Source: Chloroflexota bacterium
GTDB taxonomy: Bacteria > Chloroflexota > Anaerolineae > B4-G1
NCBI GenBank assembly: GCA_030596915.1
Contig: JAUVSX010000023.1
Location: 1 to 14,080 of the forward strand
Direction: 5' to 3'
Length of the DNA: 14,080 nucleotides
How positions within the stretch are numbered: position 1 is the first letter of the stretch; every line of letters starts with the position of its first letter. A program made the translations under genes and the position numbers. Positions 7,050-12,996 of this stretch are shown here, one piece after another. The notes beneath the pieces were generated by a model. That model was not told the origin of the DNA. It was given only the letters and a program-made list of their open reading frames with translations, and made no database searches.

Positions 7050-7323
7050 GAATCGGGTCGGATTCGGAAGATGGAAAAGCTGAAAGATGGAGCCAAGCAT
7101 ACCAAGGGGCTGATTCATCGCGATCGCGTCGCGGAGGCTCTCGACGCCGGAAGAAGGGCGAGCCAGCCCCGAGCGGGGAGAAGGGAGGCGGACCGCCAGG
7201 AGCTTCGGTTGGCCAGTATCGCGACAAGTCCTCGCGGTCGGCGGAGTGGATCAGAGTTTCGCCCGACTCGCCTGATCTCTCCTCTCCTATGCGTCGACCT
7301 GCCTTGCCCGGTGCCCTGGGCTC
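7050..7323. other. Gap between the divergent PAP2 and arsR promoters
   Basis: This 274-base stretch holds no convincing gene. The open frames crossing it (for example minus 7042-7368) are rich in Arg, Pro and Ser, lack ribosome sites and resemble no family I know. A small CCCCG-AG-CGGGG hairpin occurs near 7175-7187. Nothing else stands out. Confidence 0.4.
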
Positions 7324-7352
7324 TTGACCGATTCTCACACGCGTGGTATCAT
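7324..7352 (+). promoter_or_regulatory. Promoter of the arsR-arsM operon
   Basis: A near-consensus -35 TTGACC (7324-7329) and a -10 TATCAT (7347-7352) are separated by 17 nt. Transcription would begin near 7359, inside the operator at 7352-7377, giving a leader of about 36 nt to arsR. Confidence 0.78.
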
Positions 7353-7377
7353 ATAGACGTATTGACACGTATCTATA
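7352..7377. promoter_or_regulatory. ArsR operator 1 (overlaps promoter -10 and start site)
   Basis: A palindromic site with perfect 6-bp arms TATAGA (7352-7357) and TCTATA (7372-7377), 14 nt apart, sits on the promoter's -10 edge and transcription start. ArsR/SmtB dimers bind AT-rich imperfect palindromes in this position and block RNA polymerase. The site stands out against the GC-rich background, and related blocks recur before arsM at 7708-7732. Confidence 0.65.
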
Positions 7378-7394
7378 GTTGACTCAACGGTCTG

Positions 7395-7682
7395 ATGATT
7401 GATTGTGTAGAGTTCTGTAGAGCTTTGGCTGACGAAACGCGTCAGCGCATCCTGCGGATGCTGCTCGACCAGGGGGAATTATGCGTCGGCGACATCGCGC
7501 AGGTCTTTGCCGTGTCGCAGCCCACAGTTTCGCACCATCTCCGTGTTCTCAGGCATCTCGGGCTGGTCAAGCGCCGCAAGGAGGGCAAGCTGGCTTACTA
7601 CTCTGTCGACCAGGGCAGGATCGTGGAATGCTGTGGGCGCCTCTTCGCCCAGTTCGACGCCCAGGAAGCGTGCGAAGCGTAG
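7395..7682 (+). CDS. arsR: ArsR/SmtB-family metalloregulator
   Basis: The 95-residue winged-helix repressor has ALADETRQRILRML, then ELCVGDIA (29-36), then SQPTVSHHLRVLRHLGLV (41-58), the DNA-recognition region, and a wing with KRRKEGKLAYYSV. ArsR proteins release DNA when As(III) or methylarsenite binds cysteines. The classical ELCVCDL sensor has only one cysteine here (C30). Other cysteines are C4 and C8 at the N-terminus and C79, C80 and C93 at the C-terminus. The adjacent pair plus a later Cys resembles the C-terminal site of the Acidithiobacillus and Shewanella-type ArsRs. The ATG at 7395 has no good Shine-Dalgarno. The gene is followed by arsM 68 nt downstream, and both are preceded by operator-like sites, which supports autoregulation. 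Confidence 0.9.
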   Translation: MIDCVEFCRALADETRQRILRMLLDQGELCVGDIAQVFAVSQPTVSHHLRVLRHLGLVKRRKEGKLAYYSVDQGRIVECCGRLFAQFDAQEACEA

Positions 7683-7707
7683 AAGACCGTTATTTATGAG
7701 TGAACAC

Positions 7708-7732
7708 ATAGACGTATTCAGATACATAGTTG
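7708..7732. promoter_or_regulatory. ArsR operator 2 between arsR and arsM
   Basis: This site shares the blocks ATAGACGTATT and ATAGTTG, in the same order and orientation, with the sequence at 7353-7381 upstream of arsR. The spacing is 4 nt shorter. An inner GTAT-TCAG-ATAC palindrome is centred near 7720. It lies just ahead of the arsM ribosome site, so ArsR bound here could block readthrough or a weak internal promoter. Confidence 0.55.
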
Positions 7733-7750
7733 CGTAGAAAGGGAGGTAGC

Positions 7751-8686
7751 ATGAGTAGTCCTAGTGACCAGACAATCAGGGAGGCAGTCCGCGAGACTTA
7801 CGGTGGGATTGCACGTCACGCCCTAACGATTGGTGATGCCGGCGAGCCACGGGAGGCGACGCCGTCATCCTGTTGTGGACCGAGTCTGGATGCAAGCCGC
7901 TGCGGCCCGCAGCGAGGCGGCAATTGTTGCGAGCCCAGCATCGGGGTGGCCTCAGATCAAGTTCTTGACTCCGCGCCTGACTGCGAATGCGATGCAGGAC
8001 GCTTCTACTCTGCCACGGAGATCGGTGACCTGCCCAAGAGCGTCACGGGCTTTGCGCTCGGTTGTGGCAACCCCACTGCCATCGCCGAGCTGCAACCTGG
8101 TGAGGTCGTGCTCGATCTGGGCGCCGGTGGCGGCATCGACTGCTTTCTCGCCGCCAAGCAGGTGGGCCCTGAGGGCCGTGTGATCGGGCTGGATATGACG
8201 CCCAACATGGTCAAGCTGGCCCGGCGAAACGCGAAGAAGGTGGGCGCAACGAACGTTGACTTCCGCTTCGGCGAGATTGAGGAAATCCCACTGCCCGACG
8301 CCTCGGTCGACGCTGTCATCTCCAACTGCGTCATCAACCTCTCTCCCGACAAGGACGCGGTCTTCCGCGAGGCCTACCGCGTGCTGCGACCCGGTGGCAG
8401 GATGAGCGTCTCGGACATCGTGATCAAGGGCGAGATCCCTGCTTCGCTGCGAGAGCAGTTGGATCTGTGGGCGAGCTGCGTCGCCGGCGCGCTCGAGGAG
8501 ACGGAATACCTGGCCAGGATTCGCGGGGCGGGTTTCGGGCAGATCGAGGTCGTATCGCGTGATGCCGTCGTCTCCAGCGAGTGCGGCAGCGACGACGTGT
8601 CCAGCGCAGGCAATGACGCGGGGGACGCGCCTTCGTGGGAAGTCATCAGCATCCGGGTCAAGGCGCTTCGGTCGGCACGTACCTGA
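7751..8686 (+). CDS. arsM: Arsenite S-adenosylmethionine methyltransferase
   Basis: ArsM methylates As(III) stepwise using SAM and thiols. The 311-residue product contains the SAM-binding motif VLDLGAGGGID (120-130). It has the three As-binding cysteines of the family: C105 (ALGCGNP), C193 (SNCVINLSPDK) and C243 (WASCVAGALEETEY). The N-terminus is unusually rich in cysteine, with C41, C42, C51, C59, C60, C78 and C80, including two CC pairs and CEC. This may shuttle arsenic or act as an extra thiol source. I start at ATG 7751, which has GGGAGG five to ten bases upstream. The open frame from 7730 lacks such a site. No arsenite pump (arsB/acr3), arsC or arsP is present nearby, so methylation is the only arsenic function in this cluster. 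Confidence 0.94.
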   Translation: MSSPSDQTIREAVRETYGGIARHALTIGDAGEPREATPSSCCGPSLDASRCGPQRGGNCCEPSIGVASDQVLDSAPDCECDAGRFYSATEIGDLPKSVTGFALGCGNPTAIAELQPGEVVLDLGAGGGIDCFLAAKQVGPEGRVIGLDMTPNMVKLARRNAKKVGATNVDFRFGEIEEIPLPDASVDAVISNCVINLSPDKDAVFREAYRVLRPGGRMSVSDIVIKGEIPASLREQLDLWASCVAGALEETEYLARIRGAGFGQIEVVSRDAVVSSECGSDDVSSAGNDAGDAPSWEVISIRVKALRSART

Positions 8687-8698
8687 GCCCTTGCCGTG

Positions 8699-8728
8699 GC
8701 GCACGCCTCGCGCCGGTGCCTGGTGCGC
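8699..8728 (+). terminator. Weak hairpin after arsM
   Basis: A 6-bp stem (GCGCAC 8699-8704 / GTGCGC 8723-8728) with an 18-nt loop begins 13 nt after the arsM stop. There is no U-tract, so its role as a terminator is tentative. Confidence 0.25.
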
Positions 8729-8881
8729 GCCAGGAACAGACTGCACCGCGCGGCGCCGCTCTGGTCAACGTCCTGGAGCCCTCGGCATTGGTCTGGCACG
8801 CATGGCCATTCTCGGGGATCGGTGCGGACCCCGGGCAGGCGTTGGCGTCTATCCATGTGTTGCTCTGAGGCGCGCTTGCGG

Positions 8882-8910
8882 TTGCGGCATGCTCCAACTG
8901 GCCGTACAAT
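8882..8910 (+). promoter_or_regulatory. Promoter of the aldo/keto reductase operon
   Basis: A -35 TTGCGG (8882-8887) and a -10 TACAAT (8905-8910) are spaced by 17 nt. The start site would be near 8917, leaving a leader of about 40 nt that carries GGAGGGAG before ATG 8957. Confidence 0.7.
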
Positions 8911-8956
8911 TGATGCAGTGTCGCCACGGTAGGAATCCACGGGTGGAGGGAGTTCG

Positions 8957-9922
8957 ATGAGTGAAAGCACCACCATATCGCGGCGCCGGTTCTTGGCTGG
9001 CGCTGCTGCGAGCGCTGCAAGCCTGACACTGGCAGCCTGCGTGCCCGGCACGGCAGGAGCGATTTCGAAGAAGCCCTTCGGACGGACCAAACACCGAAGC
9101 TCAAGGATCATCTTCGGTGGGTACGCGCTGTCCAGCGCGACCGACAAGCAGAAGGTTCGGCTCACCCTGGAAGTGCTGGAGGAGTATGGCATCAACCACA
9201 TCGACACGGCTCCCTCCTACGGGGGCTCTCACATATGGCTCGGGATGTGGATGAAGGACCATCGCGATGAGTACTTCTTGGCCACCAAGACGGATAAGCG
9301 CACCTTCGACGGCGCAATGCGCCAGATCGAATCGTCGCTCACGACGCTGCAGACCGACCATGTGGATCTGTTGCAGCTCCACAACCTGGTTGACCCGGGG
9401 GAGTGGGAGACGGCGATGGGCGAAGATGGCGCACTCGCGGCGCTGATCGAAGCCCAGGAGCAAGGGCTGACGCACTTCGTCGGCGTCACCGGACACGGTG
9501 TGACCGCCCCAGCGATGCACGCGAAGAGCCTGGAGCGACACGACTTCGATTCGGTGCTACTCCCCTGGAACTATCCAATGGCGGAGAACCCTCAGTACGA
9601 GGCCGACTTTGAGGCGCTGCTGGCGCTATGCAAGGATCGGAAGGTGGCCGTGCAGATTATCAAGTCAATTGCGCACGGGGGACCGCACGCGGGGGCCAGC
9701 AGGAGCTACAACACCTGGTACCGGCCGCTCGAGGACCAGACTTCGATCGACAGGGCGGTCCACTGGGTGCTGGATTGGAAAGACGCGTTCCTGATCACGT
9801 CGGGCGATATGGACCTTCTGCCGATGATCGCGGGCGCAGGAAGCCGTTACCGCAGAGGCCCTTCAGACGGCGAGATGGAACAGATGGTGGCTGACCAGGA
9901 CATGATGCCGCTGTTCACGTGA
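8957..9922 (+). CDS. Tat-exported lipoprotein aldo/keto reductase
   Basis: The 321-residue product starts with a twin-arginine signal (SRRRFLAG, 8-15) and a lipobox (LAAC, cleavage before C28). It should therefore be folded and cofactor-loaded in the cytoplasm, exported by Tat and anchored by lipid. The rest is an aldo/keto reductase barrel with the full catalytic tetrad: D83 and Y88 (DTAPSYG), K111 (ATKT) and H142 (LQLHN). The NADPH-binding C-terminal segment is not clearly conserved, so the redox partner is uncertain. ATG 8957 has GGAGGGAG just upstream. A 55-residue four-cysteine protein follows 24 nt downstream with its own strong ribosome site, which suggests a two-gene unit. The substrate is unknown. 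Confidence 0.9.
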   Translation: MSESTTISRRRFLAGAAASAASLTLAACVPGTAGAISKKPFGRTKHRSSRIIFGGYALSSATDKQKVRLTLEVLEEYGINHIDTAPSYGGSHIWLGMWMKDHRDEYFLATKTDKRTFDGAMRQIESSLTTLQTDHVDLLQLHNLVDPGEWETAMGEDGALAALIEAQEQGLTHFVGVTGHGVTAPAMHAKSLERHDFDSVLLPWNYPMAENPQYEADFEALLALCKDRKVAVQIIKSIAHGGPHAGASRSYNTWYRPLEDQTSIDRAVHWVLDWKDAFLITSGDMDLLPMIAGAGSRYRRGPSDGEMEQMVADQDMMPLFT

Positions 9923-9946
9923 CGCGAGGTCAATCGGGAGGGTACG

Positions 9947-10114
9947 ATGGCAGACGACGTTGGCTATGTTGTAGACGGCCCCAAGGACAAGACTTGCGCC
10001 GACTGCAAGAACTTCGAGCCGTCGACGGCGAATCCAGAGGTCGGCGCGTGCGCCGGGTTTGACGTACAGGCTTCGGCGAGCTGCAACTACTTCGAGAGGA
10101 AGGAAGAGACCTAG
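9947..10114 (+). CDS. Small four-cysteine protein, possible Fe-S or zinc protein
   Basis: A 55-residue gene begins at ATG 9947 with GGGAGGG (9936-9942) ahead of it. It encodes MADDVGYVVDGPKDK, then KTCADCKNFEP, then GACAGFDVQ and ASCNYFERK. The four cysteines are C17, C20, C35 and C46 (CxxC-x14-C-x10-C). The CxxCKxF...GxC...CxxF spacing resembles the HiPIP-like [4Fe-4S] small subunits that accompany some glycyl radical enzymes, but a structural zinc site is equally possible. It has no signal peptide, so it is probably cytoplasmic. It lies 24 nt after the aldo/keto reductase and is likely co-transcribed. An electron-transfer or accessory role for that enzyme is inference, since one partner is exported and the other is not. 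Confidence 0.78.
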   Translation: MADDVGYVVDGPKDKTCADCKNFEPSTANPEVGACAGFDVQASASCNYFERKEET

Positions 10115-10119
10115 TACCC

Positions 10120-10178
10120 GCCCGTCGACATCGTGCTCTCGCACGCGTAGCGCGCCGTGCAGCCGCACGATGCCGGGC
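10120..10178 (+). repeat. Large nested inverted-repeat structure after the four-cysteine gene
   Basis: Nested perfect arms GCCCG/CGGGC (10120-10124, 10174-10178), CATCGTGC/GCACGATG (10129-10136, 10165-10172) and GCACG/CGTGC (10141-10145, 10156-10160) form one long stem with small bulges. It starts 6 nt after the stop codon. There is no U-run, so it may end or protect the transcript rather than act as a classical terminator. Confidence 0.5.
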
Positions 10179-10270
10179 CGCTGGGCAGCTACGTCTTGCG
10201 CCGCCGCCGCCCACCCTCTCCGCGGTCGGCGCGATCTCGAGCTTGACCGTGTCCGCCCCCGGCAGGCGCC

Positions 10271-10298
10271 TGGCGAATGCAAGCCGCAGTGCTAGAAT
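10271..10298 (+). promoter_or_regulatory. Promoter of the lipoprotein hydrolase, probably leaderless
   Basis: A clear -10 TAGAAT (10293-10298) lies six bases before the GTG start at 10305, with a weak -35 TGGCGA (10271-10276) 16 nt upstream. Transcription would begin at or next to the start codon, and no Shine-Dalgarno is present. Confidence 0.5.
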
Positions 10299-10304
10299 CA
10301 GTCT

Positions 10305-11471
10305 GTGAAGCGGGACAGAATACGACTAGTCCTTCTCATAGCCCTGATCGCCCTGCCCGCGTGCGCTGCTGCCTCTGGGCCCGCCAGTCCCAGCGTGGCG
10401 CCGAGCCACGTGCCGGCTGTCGCTCCGAGGGACACCCCCACCCCGACACCCGTTCATTCGAGCACGCCGACTCTGGCCCCGACGGCGCCGCCAACACCGA
10501 CGCCGGTACCGACGAAGACGCCGGCCCCAACGCCGGCGCTCACGCCCACACCCCTGCACCCGTTGATGGTGGAGAGCCTGCGCGCTGGTTCCTATCCGGG
10601 CAGCGAGATGGTCATCGAAGAGACCCTCGCGCCCGGCGCCAACTATGACCGCTACGTCGCTTCGTACCTCTCAGAGGGCCTCAAGCAGTACGGGCTGCTG
10701 ACCGTCCCCCAGGGGGAGCGCCCTGCAATCGGGTGGCCGGTCATCATCTTCAACCACGGCTACATCCCGCCGGACGAATACCGGACAACGGAGCGGTACG
10801 TCGCCTACGTCGACGCCTTCGCCAGGAGCGGCTACATCGTCTTCCGGCCTGACTACCGAGGGCACGACGGATCAGAAGGGGAGGCTGTCGGCGCGTACTT
10901 CTCGCCTGCGTACACGATCGATGTCCTGAACGCCGTCGCCTCCGTGCAGCGACTGGACGGGGCCGACGCCGAGCGCATCGGTATGTGGGGACACTCGATG
11001 GGCGGGCACATCACGCTGCAAGTGATGGTCACGTCGGGCGACGTCAAAGCTGGCGTGATCTGGGCCGGCCTGATGGGATCCTACGAGGACCTGATCGAGC
11101 GCTGGTGGTGGCCACGGTGGGGTTGCGAGGAGGGAACGCCCTGCCCTGCCGCCGAGTCGGGAGACGAGAGAGCTATGTGGATCCGCGAGGCTGAAGAGAC
11201 ATACGGGTCGTTCGAGCACAATCCAACATTCTGGAATGCCATCTCGCCTTCCGCCCACGTCGAGGACATCTCCGGTCCGGTTCAGCTCCACCACGGCACC
11301 GGCGACGCGACTGTTCCGGTCGAGTTCTCGCAGAATCTACACGATCTGATGGTGGCCCTGGGAAAGCCTGTGGAGCTCTATCTCTACGAGGGGGACAACC
11401 ACAACATCTCGAACAGTTTCGCGACGGCGATGGCGCGGTCAGTTGAATTCTTCGACCGGTATCTGAAATAG
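10305..11471 (+). CDS. Lipoprotein alpha/beta hydrolase (prolyl oligopeptidase / dienelactone hydrolase-like)
   Basis: The 388-residue product has a lipoprotein signal peptide ending in LPAC (cleavage before C20). A Thr/Pro-rich linker of about 60 residues (TPTPTP type, 28-86) follows, then an alpha/beta hydrolase domain. An oxyanion-type segment FNHGY lies at 149-153, and FRPDYRGHDGSEG at 180-192. The nucleophile elbow is GHSMGGH (229-235, S231). Candidate acid and base are D334 (HHGTGDATVPV) and H366 (GDNHN), so the triad looks complete. A CEEGTPC loop (C274, C280) may form a disulfide outside the cell. The linker projects the enzyme from the membrane. The substrate is probably an ester or peptide but is not determined. 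The start is GTG 10305, because it opens the lipoprotein signal and sits six bases from a -10 box. Confidence 0.9.
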   Translation: MKRDRIRLVLLIALIALPACAAASGPASPSVAPSHVPAVAPRDTPTPTPVHSSTPTLAPTAPPTPTPVPTKTPAPTPALTPTPLHPLMVESLRAGSYPGSEMVIEETLAPGANYDRYVASYLSEGLKQYGLLTVPQGERPAIGWPVIIFNHGYIPPDEYRTTERYVAYVDAFARSGYIVFRPDYRGHDGSEGEAVGAYFSPAYTIDVLNAVASVQRLDGADAERIGMWGHSMGGHITLQVMVTSGDVKAGVIWAGLMGSYEDLIERWWWPRWGCEEGTPCPAAESGDERAMWIREAEETYGSFEHNPTFWNAISPSAHVEDISGPVQLHHGTGDATVPVEFSQNLHDLMVALGKPVELYLYEGDNHNISNSFATAMARSVEFFDRYLK

Positions 11472-11489
11472 CTCCGGGGTCTCCCTGCT

Positions 11490-11502
11490 GGGGCCAAGCC
11501 CC
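11490..11502. terminator. Small GC hairpin after the hydrolase gene
   Basis: GGGGC-CAA-GCCCC forms a 5-bp stem 18 nt after the hydrolase stop, without a U-run. It is a weak terminator candidate. The following 11503-11720 contains no gene I can recognise. Confidence 0.3.
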
Positions 11503-11720
11503 ACAACTGGAAGGGCCAGTACCTCCACAACTGCCACGGGCTGTATGTGCCGCCGCGGCGTCTGCAACGAAGGCCCCGGCCTGACCTGGTCGATTGGCGC
11601 ACGGATCACGACAGGCGTCGCACCTGAAGCCAGACCGTACAAGGCCCGTAAGACGCCGTCTTTCGCTTCAGAGCCTGGGAGTAGCCTGACCCAAAGGTCC
11701 CCGGGGATCTAGGCGCGCCC

Positions 11721-11934
11721 ATCGGCAGATGAGTCTTGACAACACAATCGGGCAATAGGTCGAGCGCGGGACAGCGCTGGCTAGTGACACACGTCGGTCC
11801 GACGCCCCGTTTACGGGGCTAGCCGGATTCATCCGGCGCCGTTCCGTAGCCTTGGGCTTGAGCCCAAGGCGAGACGCGGACACGACGCCAGCAGTCCGAT
11901 TACCCAATCAGTATGTCAAGACTCATCTGCCGAT
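11721..11934. mobile_element. MITE-like element with 21-bp perfect terminal inverted repeats
   Basis: The left end 11721-11741 (starting ATCGGCAGATG) is the perfect reverse complement of 11914-11934 (ending CATCTGCCGAT), giving a 214-bp element. Similarity continues imperfectly about 15 nt inward. It encodes no protein. Its middle holds three perfect 2-nt-loop hairpins. I see no target-site duplication at these boundaries. It lies in the convergent gap between the lipoprotein hydrolase and the unknown minus-strand gene. Non-autonomous elements of this kind are moved by a transposase encoded elsewhere. Confidence 0.75.
11804..11870. repeat. Three tandem perfect hairpins inside the MITE-like element
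   Basis: The hairpins are 11804-11819 (GCCCCGT/ACGGGGC), 11822-11837 (GCCGGAT/ATCCGGC) and 11849-11870 (GCCTTGGGCT/AGCCCAAGGC). Each has a 2-nt loop, begins with GCC and ends with GGC. Two are separated by only 2 nt. As RNA or single-stranded DNA these would fold strongly in both orientations, and they may also end transcription from both convergent genes. Confidence 0.8.
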
Positions 11935-11964
11935 AGCGATGCGATCGCTGCCAGCGAGAACTTG

Positions 11965-12711
11965 CTACACCTGGCAGGGAGGCTCCCCGGCAAGAGACCG
12001 GATCAGCTGCCCGGCCGCCCGCACCGCCTCTGCCGTGCCTGAGACGCCGAGCCAGGAGGATCCTTCAGCGCCCCAGATGCCACCCGCCGCCAGGAGGCAG
12101 GCATCGGCTCCCGTGAGCAGCTTGATCGCATCGATCTCCGTGAACACCTCGCCGGCGAAGGGCATCAATCGTGGCCCATCAGCTCCGGGGGCGTTGCATC
12201 GGTGTGCCAGCTCGAGGATGTCGCCAGGCACCCGTTTCTCGAGCCCCACTGGGACGATCAACCGCACGCGGCGCCCAATGAACGCTGCGAGCGCTTCGAG
12301 CAAGGTCCCACCCTGCGGGTGGCCGATCTGCACAGCGGGGTGCCCGCGGGGATCGAACGCGTGGGCGCCCTTCAGCACGACGTCACCCTCCCTCAGTGAC
12401 TCACCCGCATCGTAGATCGTCTGGCCCTTCTGCCACACGCCGTCGACAATGACGACGTCGCCTGGGAACTCAGCGTCCGCAGCCTTCGCTCCAGGTGCGA
12501 CGGTCACACCCCGCCGGAACCCAATGCGCGTGAAGCCGTCACTGATGCCCAGCGCCGACAGGACTTCCTCGGCCACGTAGCCGTTGGTCGTCCCCGCAAT
12601 GATGACAAGCGTGCCCTTCTCGAGAACGCGTTTCACGTCTGCATGCTGGGCCATGGCTCGCCCGATAAGCCGCTTACCCATTGACGTCGTGACGCAGAAC
12701 TGCTTCAGCAT
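11965..12711 (-). CDS. Conserved-looking protein of unknown function
   Basis: I do not recognise this 248-residue protein. It is a real gene: ATG 12711 has AAGGAGG five bases upstream, and a promoter lies at 12772-12800. The product is soluble, with no signal peptide or membrane segment. It has alternating beta/alpha patterns and several glycine-rich turns: LVIIAGTTNGYVAEEVL (35-51), FPGDVVIVDGVW (82-93), LKGAHAFDPRG (113-123), IGHPQGGT (129-136) and LLAAGGIWGAEGSSWLG (206-222). The N-terminal IAGTTNGYVAEEVL is faintly like the start of NagB/RpiA/CoA-transferase-fold proteins, which is weak evidence. The conserved-looking H117, D120, H124 and H131 could bind metal or substrate. It is divergent from a SAM methyltransferase and shares the 285-bp control region with it. 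An earlier in-frame start at 12759 lacks a ribosome site. Confidence 0.8.
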   Translation of the reverse strand: MLKQFCVTTSMGKRLIGRAMAQHADVKRVLEKGTLVIIAGTTNGYVAEEVLSALGISDGFTRIGFRRGVTVAPGAKAADAEFPGDVVIVDGVWQKGQTIYDAGESLREGDVVLKGAHAFDPRGHPAVQIGHPQGGTLLEALAAFIGRRVRLIVPVGLEKRVPGDILELAHRCNAPGADGPRLMPFAGEVFTEIDAIKLLTGADACLLAAGGIWGAEGSSWLGVSGTAEAVRAAGQLIRSLAGEPPCQV

Positions 12712-12771
12712 TGTGCCTCCTTGTCTGGGGCCAGGTCCACCGGCCTGCCTGTTCCTCACCTTGTACGTCGC

Positions 12772-12800
12772 ATTGTAAGGTCAGTCCGCATCCGCTGCAA
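12772..12800 (-). promoter_or_regulatory. Promoter of the unknown gene 11965-12711
   Basis: On the minus strand a -35 TTGCAG (12795-12800) and a -10 TACAAT (12772-12777) are separated by 17 nt. Transcription would begin near 12765 and give a leader of about 53 nt that includes the strong AAGGAGG site. Confidence 0.65.
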
Positions 12801-12942
12801 CCGTTCTGCCAGGCCAGGAATCCGCTGCCCGTTCCGTGACCGATCCGGATTCATCCCAACGAACGCCAGGTGAACCGTGCGAGTCCTGGCGAGGAGACCC
12901 TAAGGCCAGGCGTCGACACTGGTGTTCCTCGCTGCTCCGGTG

Positions 12943-12951
12943 TGCTATACT
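12943..12951 (+). promoter_or_regulatory. Extended -10 promoter of the methyltransferase gene
   Basis: TGCTATACT forms an extended -10 (TATACT at 12946-12951) with no clear -35, as such promoters allow. The start site would be near 12958, so the open frame from 12922 cannot be the true start and GTG 12997 or 13084 is favoured. Confidence 0.55.
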
Positions 12952-12996
12952 GACTCAGGCGCGAGGCGAGGCCGCCCCCGCTCCAGAGTAGAGGGT

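Noticed and set aside
7700..7728. Second promoter for arsM (GTGAAC with TACATA, 17 nt apart)
   Set aside because: The -35 matches the consensus at only three positions, so it is too weak to claim. The operator there is reported without it.
9863..10282. Minus-strand open frames behind the aldo/keto reductase
   Set aside because: They are Arg/Ala/Pro-rich GC frames overlapping the reductase and the four-cysteine gene, and no start signals were seen.
11736..11741. TTGACA inside both MITE ends, pointing inward
   Set aside because: No -10 box lies at 16-18 nt on either side, so these are not promoters.
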